From the NCBI GenBank assembly GCA_002350465.1, contig DEEW01000134.1, positions 6,410 to 12,941 of the forward strand: a stretch of DNA of 6,532 bases, in the 5' to 3' direction. Numbering within the stretch: position 1 is the first letter of the stretch; each line of letters opens with the position of its first letter. The position numbers and the translations under genes were made by a program. This DNA comes from Lachnospiraceae bacterium UBA2868. GTDB taxonomy: Bacteria > Bacillota_A > Clostridia > Lachnospirales > Lachnospiraceae. The notes beneath the pieces are model-generated. The model ran no database searches. It was not told where the DNA came from and was given only the letters and a program-made list of their open reading frames with translations. Positions 1 through 5,507 of this stretch are shown piece by piece.

Positions 1-429
1 GGACACAGACTGGTAAGCGATGATGTGGTAGAGATCAGAAAGGTAAGTGATGATACACTTATAGGAACTGCTCCCGACATTACCAGACATCTTATTGAGC
101 TAAGAGGCATAGGAATAGTTGATGTTAAGATGCTGTTCGGTGTGTCCTCGGTAAGAGAGACTCAGAGCATAGATCTGGTTATAAGGCTTGAAGAGTGGGA
201 CAAGGACAAGGATTATGATAGAATAGGCCTTGAGGAGGAGTACACGGAGTATCTTGGTAACAAAGTCGTATGCCACAGCATACCCATAAGGCCCGGACGT
301 AATCTTGCGATTATTACGGAGTCGGCTGCGGTCAACTTCAGACAGAAGAAGATGGGTTACAATGCCGCACAGGAATTGTATTCAAGGTTCCAGAATTCAC
401 TGAAAACAAGAGAAGAAGAGGAAAACTGA
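1..429 (+). CDS. hprK: HPr kinase/phosphorylase, C-terminal part (5' end outside window)
   Basis: The reading frame is open from base 1 and ends at TGA 427-429, giving 142 residues, under half of the usual roughly 310. HprK phosphorylates and dephosphorylates Ser46 of HPr and Crh in the cytosol, linking glycolytic state to carbon catabolite control in Firmicutes. The visible part starts with [12 protein letters not shown], which holds the conserved paired aspartates that follow the P-loop. Next come the [10 protein letters not shown] signature and, near the C terminus, [10 protein letters not shown] and [12 protein letters not shown], all typical of the family's C-terminal kinase domain. The Walker A loop and the N-terminal domain must lie upstream and cannot be checked. 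Its stop overlaps the glucokinase start by one base (TGATG), so the two are probably translationally coupled. The likely substrate, a Crh-like protein, is the last gene of this same operon. Confidence 0.95.
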   Translation, partial: GHRLVSDDVVEIRKVSDDTLIGTAPDITRHLIELRGIGIVDVKMLFGVSSVRETQSIDLVIRLEEWDKDKDYDRIGLEEEYTEYLGNKVVCHSIPIRPGRNLAIITESAAVNFRQKKMGYNAAQELYSRFQNSLKTREEEEN

Positions 430-1382
430 TGGATAAGAGGGTATTTGGAGTTGATATCGGCGGAACAACCGTCAAGATGGGGTTGTTTACATCGGAAGGC
501 GACCTGCTTGACAAGTGGGAGATACCTACCAGAACAGAGAATAACGGAAGTAACATTTTGCCGGATATCGCACAGTCCATCAAGAAGAAGATGGAGGAGA
601 AAAATATACAGATGTCCGATGTTACGGGAGTCGGTGTCAGCGTTCCGGGACCGGTTGATGATAAGGGAATCGTTCATAAATGCGTCAATCTCGGATGGGG
701 TGCCTTCGATATTGATGAGGAGATGAGAAAGTATATTGATCTTCCCGTGTTTGCGGGAAATGATGCCAATGCGGCAGCCCTCGGAGAAGTATGGAAAGGC
801 GGCGGTGGCGGCAAGGAGAACGTTGTCGTTGTTACTCTCGGTACCGGAGTGGGGGGAGGAATAATAGTAAACGGCAGGATACTCTCGGGTTCTCACGGTG
901 CCGGTGGTGAGATCGGTCACCTTCACATGAATGATAATGAGACCGAGAAGTGTGGCTGCGGCAATTACGGATGCCTTGAGCAGTATGCTTCGGCAACGGG
1001 AATAGCAAGGCTGGCCAACAGGAAGCTTGCTTCTTGCAGCAAACCTTCCGTTTTAAGAAATGCCAAGTCCATGAATGCTAAGGTTGTCTTTGATGCTGTC
1101 AAGGCCGGAGATGAGATTGCGTGTGAAGTGGCCGAAGAGTTTGGTGAGATACTGGGAAAAGGCCTTGCAAACGTAGCTGATGTGATCAATCCGGAACTGT
1201 ATGTTATCGGAGGAGGAGTCAGCAAGGCGGGACAGATAGTTATCGATTATGTCAAAAAGAACTATAAAAAATATGTGTTCCACGGAAGCAGAGGCACCGA
1301 ATTTACACTTGCTACACTTGGAAACGATGCGGGAATATACGGATCTGCGAAACTTGTGCTCGACGGAGTGAAGCAATCTTGA
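429..1382 (+). CDS. glcK: ROK-family glucokinase
   Basis: This 317-residue protein is predicted to phosphorylate glucose with ATP to glucose-6-phosphate in the cytosol. The N-terminal phosphate-binding motif DIGGTTVK is at residues 9-16. NDANAAALGE (111-120) carries the likely catalytic Asp112, and TLGTGVGGG (136-144) is the second ATP-binding loop. GGEIGHLH (159-166) is the sugar-contacting segment. The ROK zinc motif CGCGNYGC follows at 175-182 (Cys175, Cys177, Cys182, with His164 as the probable fourth ligand). INPELYVIGGGVS near 253-265 is the usual C-terminal ATP-site segment. Length is normal for the family. The ATG at 429 overlaps the hprK stop and has GAGG (418-421) seven bases upstream. 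Placement beside hprK makes sense because sugar phosphates signal to HPr kinase. Glucose specificity, rather than another hexose or N-acetylmannosamine, is inferred from overall resemblance to Gram-positive glucokinases. Confidence 0.92.
   Translation: MDKRVFGVDIGGTTVKMGLFTSEGDLLDKWEIPTRTENNGSNILPDIAQSIKKKMEEKNIQMSDVTGVGVSVPGPVDDKGIVHKCVNLGWGAFDIDEEMRKYIDLPVFAGNDANAAALGEVWKGGGGGKENVVVVTLGTGVGGGIIVNGRILSGSHGAGGEIGHLHMNDNETEKCGCGNYGCLEQYASATGIARLANRKLASCSKPSVLRNAKSMNAKVVFDAVKAGDEIACEVAEEFGEILGKGLANVADVINPELYVIGGGVSKAGQIVIDYVKKNYKKYVFHGSRGTEFTLATLGNDAGIYGSAKLVLDGVKQS
1365..1381 (+). promoter_or_regulatory. Ribosome binding site and TTG start of murB
   Basis: GGAG at 1365-1368 lies ten bases before TTG 1379-1381, which overlaps the glucokinase stop TGA 1380-1382 in the four bases TTGA. 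This supports TTG as the start. The only nearby in-frame ATG (1448) has a GGAGG just two bases away, too close for good initiation, and would remove the first 23 residues ahead of the KHTTFRTGG segment. MurB proteins normally have about 20-30 residues there. Confidence 0.65.
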
Positions 1383-2299
1383 GACCTGATATCGCAAATG
1401 AATTGAAAAGTGTGACTGCAGAAGGCAATATCAGAACCCGGGAGGATATGGGAAAGCATACGACTTTCAGGACCGGGGGATGTGCCGATGTGTTTGTTAC
1501 ACCGCAGAGCATTACGGAGGCGGCAGATATTGTCCGCCTTCTTTTAGCGCGGGAAGCTAAGTACACGGTTATTGGAAACGGAAGTAACCTGCTTGTTTCC
1601 GACAATGGATACAGAGGCTGTATTGTCTGTATGGGTAGTGCTGTGGGAGACATAACGGTTTCCGGTAATGTCATTACGGCCGGTGCGGGCGCCCTTTTGT
1701 CAAAGGTTGCAAATGCAGCGTATGAGAGTGGCCTGACAGGTCTTGAGTTTGCATCGGGAATTCCGGGTACACTGGGCGGAGCCGTTGTGATGAATGCAGG
1801 CGCATACGGCAGTGAGATGAAAGACGTCATAACATCGGTAACAATGCTGGATGCCGGCAACGGTCAGACAGTGATTTTCACCGGGGAAGATATGAAGTTC
1901 GGATACAGAACCAGCATTGTCAAAAATCATCCATTGATCGTGCTCGAAGCACAGATTACACTTGATGCGGGAAGCAAGGAAGAGATAAAGGAGAAAATGG
2001 ATGAACTTGCAAGGCGCCGCAAAGAAAAGCAGCCTCTTGAATTTCCCAGTGCCGGAAGCACATTCAAACGTCCCGAAGGTTATTTTGCGGGAAAGCTCAT
2101 AGAAGATGCCGGGCTTAAAGGCTTCTCGGTAGGAGGAGCTGCGGTTTCCGAAAAGCACTGCGGCTTCGTGGTAAACAAAGGGGGAGCAACAGCAAGCGAT
2201 ATAATAGAATTGATCAAAAAGGTCAGGCTGACTGTTAATGAAAAATTCGGTGTGCTGCTTGAGCCGGAAGTGGTCATTCTCGGAGAGGATATTGATTAA
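1379..2299 (+). CDS. murB: UDP-N-acetylenolpyruvoylglucosamine reductase
   Basis: MurB is the cytosolic FAD enzyme that uses NADPH to reduce UDP-GlcNAc-enolpyruvate to UDP-MurNAc, the second committed step of peptidoglycan synthesis. The 306-residue length is usual. The FAD-binding part shows KHTTFRTGGCAD (26-37), VIGNGSNLLVSD (64-75) and SGIPGTLGGAVVMNAGAYG (126-144). The substrate domain has FGYRTS (174-179), then GSTFKRP (226-232) with Ser227 as the expected proton donor to the enol intermediate, and LLEPEV near the end with Glu297 as the expected second catalytic residue. The compact C-terminal region without the extra insertion resembles type II MurB of Gram-positives. It starts with TTG, overlaps the glucokinase gene by four bases, and its TAA shares one base with the rapZ ATG (TAATG), so it is embedded in a coupled chain. 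Confidence 0.95.
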   Translation: MRPDIANELKSVTAEGNIRTREDMGKHTTFRTGGCADVFVTPQSITEAADIVRLLLAREAKYTVIGNGSNLLVSDNGYRGCIVCMGSAVGDITVSGNVITAGAGALLSKVANAAYESGLTGLEFASGIPGTLGGAVVMNAGAYGSEMKDVITSVTMLDAGNGQTVIFTGEDMKFGYRTSIVKNHPLIVLEAQITLDAGSKEEIKEKMDELARRRKEKQPLEFPSAGSTFKRPEGYFAGKLIEDAGLKGFSVGGAAVSEKHCGFVVNKGGATASDIIELIKKVRLTVNEKFGVLLEPEVVILGEDID

Positions 2300-3171
2300 T
2301 GAGATTCGTAGTCGTAACCGGACTTAGCGGAGCCGGAAAAAGTACAACACTGAATTTTCTCGAAGATGCGGGATATTACTGCGTTGATAATATGCCGGTC
2401 CAGCTTATTTCGGAATTTGCCAAACTGTTACGTGAGAATGATGAAATAGAGCGGGCTGCACTCGGAATAGATGCAAGGACCGGATCGGGATTTGACGAGC
2501 TTGAGACAGAGCTGGCAAAGCTCAAGGAAATGGATATCTCATATGATATCCTGTTTCTCGAATCCGATGATGCCGTTCTCGTTAAGAGGTATAAGGAAAC
2601 AAGAAGGATTCATCCGCTGGCTTTCGGGGACAGGATTGAAACAGGTATCAGTCGAGAAAGAGGGAAGCTCTCCAATATCAAAAAGCACGCATCACATATA
2701 ATCGATACATCACAAATGCTTACGCGGGAACTTAAGGCGGAAATCGACAAGATTTTTGTAAATGATATGAATTTCAAGAATCTGTATGTGACGATTCTTT
2801 CATTCGGGTTCAAATACGGGATCCCGGGTGATGCGGATCTTGTATTTGATGTCAGGTTCCTGCCCAATCCTTATTATCATGAGAACTTAAGACCTCTTAC
2901 CGGAAGTGATAAAGAGGTAAGGGATTTTGTCATGAATTTTCCGGAAGCGGATTCATTCCTGGACAAACTTGAAGATATGCTTACTTTTCTGATTCCGAAC
3001 TATATTGCCGAGGGGAAAAACCAGCTTGTTGTAGCGATCGGGTGCACCGGAGGAAAGCACAGAAGCGTTACTCTAGCGGAGGCACTGTTTGAGAGAATGT
3101 CAAAGTATGAGGACTATGGATTTAAACTTGACCACAGGGATATGGGCAAAGATGCTGCAAGGGGAAAATAA
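2299..3171 (+). CDS. rapZ: RapZ/YvcJ-family nucleotide-binding protein
   Basis: This 290-residue protein is a full-length RapZ (YvcJ) homologue. The N-terminal P-loop is GLSGAGKS (8-15), followed by the family hallmark YYCVDNMP (26-33). A Walker B-like strand ILFLESDD spans 84-91 and TRRIHPL 101-107. The C-terminal domain shows SFGFKYG (168-174), DLVFDVRFLPNPYY (180-193), GCTGGKHRSV (248-257) and HRDM (279-282), which belong to the conserved part that binds RNA and metabolite in E. coli RapZ. In enterobacteria RapZ targets the small RNA GlmZ and so tunes GlmS and amino-sugar supply. In Bacillus the homologue YvcJ hydrolyses nucleotides and its cellular role is less clear. No GlmZ-like RNA is visible here, so an RNase-adapter role should not be assumed. 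It sits directly after murB (one-base overlap) and two bases before whiA, the conserved Gram-positive neighbourhood. Confidence 0.95.
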   Translation: MRFVVVTGLSGAGKSTTLNFLEDAGYYCVDNMPVQLISEFAKLLRENDEIERAALGIDARTGSGFDELETELAKLKEMDISYDILFLESDDAVLVKRYKETRRIHPLAFGDRIETGISRERGKLSNIKKHASHIIDTSQMLTRELKAEIDKIFVNDMNFKNLYVTILSFGFKYGIPGDADLVFDVRFLPNPYYHENLRPLTGSDKEVRDFVMNFPEADSFLDKLEDMLTFLIPNYIAEGKNQLVVAIGCTGGKHRSVTLAEALFERMSKYEDYGFKLDHRDMGKDAARGK

Positions 3172-3173
3172 GG

Positions 3174-4076
3174 ATGTCATTTTCCGGAAAAATCAAAGAT
3201 GAATTGGAACGGGTAAGTGGGGTGCCGAGGCACTGCCAGCTTGCAGAGATGGCCGCTATTTATGACTTTTGCGGTAAACACTCGGAGGAAGAAGAGGGAA
3301 AAATGGTCATTTCTTCCGAAAATGAGCTGGCGGTCAGAAAGTACTTTACTTTACTTGGGAAAACATTTAATATGTATAAGGATTATTCGGAGAATGATCC
3401 TGCTTACATCAAAAAAGGGTCATATTACATCCTTGAGATTGATGACAGCAAAGAAGCCGGGGAGATCAGATCGGCGATCAGGGTCACGACAGACTCTATG
3501 AGGTCATGCTGCAGAAGAGCATATATAAGAGGCGCATTCCTCGCTGCCGGATCTGTTAGCAATCCCGAAAAGTCATATCATTTGGAAATAGTGTGCCAGG
3601 ATGAGAGACAGGCACTTTTTTTGGCGGAACTTCTGGACAGTTTCGAGATAGAGGCCAAAACCGTAATTCGCAAGAAATACCATGTTTTGTACGTTAAGGA
3701 CGGAACAAAGATAGTCGAAACGCTGAACGTTATGGGTGCGCACGTAGCCCTTATGGACTTTGAGAACATGAGGATACTTAAAGAGATGCGCAACAGCGTT
3801 AACCGGAAGGTAAACTGCGAAACCGCCAACATAGGAAAGACTGTAAACGCTGCACAAAGGCAGATCGAAGATATTAAACAACTTATGAAGACGGACGCAT
3901 ACCGCAGCCTGCCGCCTGCACTCAAGGAAATGGCGGATTTGCGTGTTGCGTATCCGGAGGCCACTCTTAAGGAACTCGGAGAACTAAGTACCCCGGCGAT
4001 CGGAAAAAGCGGGGTTAATCACAGACTTCGTAAGCTTTCCGGGATGGCAGAGCAGCAAAAAGGAGGAGAATTATGA
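3174..4076 (+). CDS. whiA: WhiA-family DNA-binding protein
   Basis: WhiA proteins combine a degenerate LAGLIDADG homing-endonuclease fold with a C-terminal helix-turn-helix. They control sporulation genes in Streptomyces and affect division and chromosome segregation in Bacillus. This 300-residue homologue starts MSFSGKIKDEL, the usual N terminus. CCRRAYIRGAFLAAGSVSN (112-130) is the family core with its first LAGLIDADG-like helix, and a second such region lies around 145-200. The segment 213-245 (VNCETANIGKTVNA followed by a Gln-rich helix) is the conserved linker. The C-terminal HTH is around 263-288, with TLKELGEL and SGVNHRLRKL recognisable. Catalytic nuclease activity is not expected in this family. 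AGGGG at 3160-3164 lies nine bases before the ATG. The last four bases overlap the next gene (ATGA), and the strong Shine-Dalgarno of that gene lies inside whiA. Confidence 0.95.
   Translation: MSFSGKIKDELERVSGVPRHCQLAEMAAIYDFCGKHSEEEEGKMVISSENELAVRKYFTLLGKTFNMYKDYSENDPAYIKKGSYYILEIDDSKEAGEIRSAIRVTTDSMRSCCRRAYIRGAFLAAGSVSNPEKSYHLEIVCQDERQALFLAELLDSFEIEAKTVIRKKYHVLYVKDGTKIVETLNVMGAHVALMDFENMRILKEMRNSVNRKVNCETANIGKTVNAAQRQIEDIKQLMKTDAYRSLPPALKEMADLRVAYPEATLKELGELSTPAIGKSGVNHRLRKLSGMAEQQKGGEL
4061..4066 (+). promoter_or_regulatory. Strong Shine-Dalgarno for the Crh-like gene
   Basis: AGGAGG, a perfect anti-16S match extended by two A bases upstream and GAG downstream, lies six bases before ATG 4073, within the last codons of whiA. 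It is the strongest ribosome binding site in the operon and fits a product needed in larger amount than WhiA, as expected for a small HPr-family protein. Confidence 0.8.
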
Positions 4077-4327
4077 CAAAAAAGGATACGGTTATCCGTC
4101 TGGAAAACGGGCTGGAGGCAAGACCTATCGCATTGCTCGTTCAGGTAGCCAGTCAGTATGAGAGCTCGGTGTATCTCGAGTATGGAGATAAGAGAGTGAA
4201 CGCCAAGAGTATAATGGGAATGATGACGCTGGTTCTTGTGGCGGGAGATACCGTAACGGTAACCGCGGACGGATCTGATGAGGAGATGGCGGTAGATGCC
4301 ATTGTTACTTATCTGGCGGGTGAATAA
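4073..4327 (+). CDS. crh: Crh-like HPr-family protein with Glu at position 15
   Basis: This 84-residue protein covers the whole HPr fold. In HPr the sequence GLHARP carries His15, phosphorylated by enzyme I and PEP for sugar transport. Here residues 13-18 read GLEARP, with Glu15 (codon GAG, 4115-4117) replacing the histidine, so it should not carry phosphate through the PTS. Arg17 is kept. Ser46 (codon AGT, 4208-4210) lies in NAKSIMGMM, the regulatory site phosphorylated by HPr kinase, and the flanking residues closely match Bacillus Crh, which has Gln15. Crh-Ser46-P acts as a CcpA corepressor and also binds other partners in Bacillus. The position right after whiA equals that of B. subtilis crh, and the operon's first visible gene encodes the likely kinase. 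Inference: a regulatory protein, not a phosphocarrier. An automatic annotation would probably read 'HPr family phosphocarrier protein', which would mislead. Confidence 0.9.
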   Translation: MTKKDTVIRLENGLEARPIALLVQVASQYESSVYLEYGDKRVNAKSIMGMMTLVLVAGDTVTVTADGSDEEMAVDAIVTYLAGE

Positions 4328-4346
4328 AACCCTATAAAAAGGGAGG

Positions 4347-4376
4347 ATGCCAAGTAGCTTGCTACTTGGCATTTAT
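4347..4376 (+). terminator. Likely Rho-independent terminator of the hprK-crh operon
   Basis: ATGCCAAGTAGC (4347-4358) and GCTACTTGGCAT (4361-4372) are perfect reverse complements, so an RNA stem of 11 pairs with a CUUG tetraloop, or nominally 12 pairs, can form 19 bases after the Crh-like stop codon. The T-run that follows is short and interrupted (ATTTATTAT), so termination efficiency is uncertain. There is no T-run on the minus-strand side, so it should work for plus-strand transcripts only. Confidence 0.8.
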
Positions 4377-4400
4377 TATGAAAAAGTATTCGCAATGTTT

Positions 4401-4428
4401 TTGTCTCATCTTATGGTGTTAGTATAGT
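4401..4428 (+). promoter_or_regulatory. Candidate sigma-A promoter for the acetyltransferase gene
   Basis: TTGTCT (4401-4406, four of six consensus bases) and TATAGT (4423-4428, five of six) are separated by 16 bases, just past the operon terminator. Transcription would begin near 4435, leaving a leader of about 115 bases. The match is moderate, and in AT-rich DNA chance matches occur. Confidence 0.45.
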
Positions 4429-4502
4429 TCACATAAATGTATAAAAAATGTTCCACAAATGAAAAGTTTATAAATTAAATATGAACAAATTATGAACGTA
4501 TG

Positions 4503-4536
4503 ATTCGTAAAAGTGCATTAAATCCTATTCGTAAAA
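4503..4536 (+). repeat. Short direct repeat ATTCGTAAAA upstream of the acetyltransferase start
   Basis: The ten bases ATTCGTAAAA occur at 4503-4512 and again at 4527-4536, 24 bases apart start to start, with the second copy ending 15 bases before the ATG. The spacing is a little over two helical turns, so it could be a regulator site in the leader or only AT-rich coincidence. Confidence 0.4.
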
Positions 4537-4551
4537 TAGTGAAAAAACACA

Positions 4552-5463
4552 ATGAAAATCGATGAAAAAGACAGAATACTGTCACATATTATAATAAATG
4601 TTGACAAAAATATACCCAGAGGACCCATATCGTCATTTTGCACAAACGTAAAGAATGAAAACCCCAAAATTGAGTTTACATATCTATGTTATGACAACCA
4701 AATTGCAGGATCGGATGTAAGCTGTTTGTCGAATCTGATCAGTTCATTTAGTGAAAATCCGGATTCATTATTCATAATTACTGATTCCGAAGCGGTAATC
4801 TTGTTCACAAGTAACAATAATCTGGCAAGTGCGGCTCTTTATACCGATGGCAATCGCAATTGCAGCTTTTCAGAGGTCTTATACTGTATCGAAGATATAG
4901 AACTTATGTCATATGACCGTATATATAAAATGTGGCAAAGATATTTCGGGATTCCGTGGACGATAAGGGTAACCGACCGCCTCATTATAAGGGAACAGAC
5001 AATAGACGATATTCCCGCACTTTACGATATCTACTCAGATGAAGAGGCCTCAAGATATATGGAGGATCTGTACAAAGATCCGGAAGAAGAGAGGGACTAT
5101 CTTCAAAAGTATATAGACAACCAGTACAGGTTTTTCGAATACGGAGTGTGGGCACTTACGCTTAAAGACTCCGGTAAACTTATAGGAAGAGCAGGGCTGT
5201 CCGCAAGGGAAGGTTATGACGCGCTTGAAATCGGATATATATTGGGGAAACCGTACAGGGGACAGGGATATGCCACAGAAGCGGTCACGGCTGTAATGGA
5301 ATATGCCGAAGAAGAACTTGATGTCCATGATTTTATTGCTTTTTCAAAAGAGAAGAATACAGCAAGCCTGCGGCTGCTCGAAAGCCTTGGTTTTACACGG
5401 AAAGGTTCGGCAAACATAAGGGGCGGAAAACATAACGTGTATTCTTTGACCAAACTGCAATAA
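4552..5463 (+). CDS. Two-domain protein: unknown N-terminal domain plus GNAT acetyltransferase
   Basis: The C-terminal half (about 140-303) is a GNAT domain of the RimJ/RimL-like type, transferring an acetyl group from acetyl-CoA to an unidentified amine. TDRLIIREQTIDDIPALYDIY (141-161) is the typical first strand and helix, IGRAGLS (211-217) the central strands, RGQGYA (236-241) the pyrophosphate-binding RxxGxA loop, and NTASLRLLESLGF (269-281) the closing motif. The N-terminal 140 residues are not a GNAT. They show alternating strands and helices, with SLFIITDSEA (72-81), AALYTDGNRN (95-104) and VLYCIEDIELM (109-119), ending in RYFGIPW (130-136). I have an impression of similar fusions in Lachnospiraceae but cannot name the fold, which may be Rossmann- or HAD-like. 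An in-frame TGA at 4540-4542 and the lack of other early starts force ATG 4552, which has no good Shine-Dalgarno. It appears monocistronic. Substrate unknown. Confidence 0.85.
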   Translation: MKIDEKDRILSHIIINVDKNIPRGPISSFCTNVKNENPKIEFTYLCYDNQIAGSDVSCLSNLISSFSENPDSLFIITDSEAVILFTSNNNLASAALYTDGNRNCSFSEVLYCIEDIELMSYDRIYKMWQRYFGIPWTIRVTDRLIIREQTIDDIPALYDIYSDEEASRYMEDLYKDPEEERDYLQKYIDNQYRFFEYGVWALTLKDSGKLIGRAGLSAREGYDALEIGYILGKPYRGQGYATEAVTAVMEYAEEELDVHDFIAFSKEKNTASLRLLESLGFTRKGSANIRGGKHNVYSLTKLQ

Positions 5464-5474
5464 AATGGTAGAAT
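5446..5474 (+). promoter_or_regulatory. Strong candidate sigma-A promoter with extended -10
   Basis: TTGACC (5446-5451, five of six) and TAGAAT (5469-5474, five of six) are separated by the ideal 17 bases, and TGG directly before the -10 hexamer gives a TGn extended -10. The -35 box lies within the last codons of the acetyltransferase gene and the -10 follows its TAA. Transcription would start near 5481, about 24 bases before the next ATG. This is the best promoter match I found in the window. Confidence 0.75.
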
Positions 5475-5494
5475 AATTGGTAATCTGACCGATT

Positions 5495-5507
5495 GGAGTT
5501 TGTAATG
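5495..5507 (+). promoter_or_regulatory. Ribosome binding site that fixes the start at 5505
   Basis: GGAG (5495-5498) lies six bases before ATG 5505-5507. An in-frame TTG at 5493 would start four codons earlier, but it overlaps this Shine-Dalgarno itself and has no ribosome binding site of its own, so ATG 5505 is the better start. Confidence 0.8.

Larger units (their letters stand above)
4377..4551. other. AT-rich intergenic spacer
   Basis: Between the terminator and the acetyltransferase gene lie 175 AT-rich bases without a coding frame of note. They hold one candidate promoter (4401-4428), two ATGAAC words eleven bases apart (4481-4486 and 4492-4497) and a 10-base direct repeat (4503-4536). 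I recognise no tRNA, riboswitch or small RNA in it. Confidence 0.7.

Noticed and set aside
357..926. Long open frame on the minus strand opposite hprK and glucokinase (189 codons), with similar ones opposite murB and whiA.
   Set aside because: They lie wholly opposite well-supported genes, have no recognisable motifs or ribosome binding sites, and their predicted proteins have no domain-like pattern.
1448..1450. ATG 1448 as the murB start.
   Set aside because: The GGAGG before it is only two bases away and the product would lose the usual N-terminal segment; TTG 1379 fits better.
4330..4343. Small CCCT/AGGG hairpin before the main terminator.
   Set aside because: A four-pair stem with a six-base A/T loop is too weak to call a separate element.
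4377..4551. Riboswitch, T-box or small RNA gene in the long leader before the acetyltransferase.
   Set aside because: No conserved motif and no strong paired stems were visible apart from the terminator already listed; the region is simply AT-rich.
5493..5504. TTG at 5493 as an earlier start for the degenerate GGDEF protein.
   Set aside because: It coincides with the Shine-Dalgarno of ATG 5505 and lacks its own ribosome binding site.
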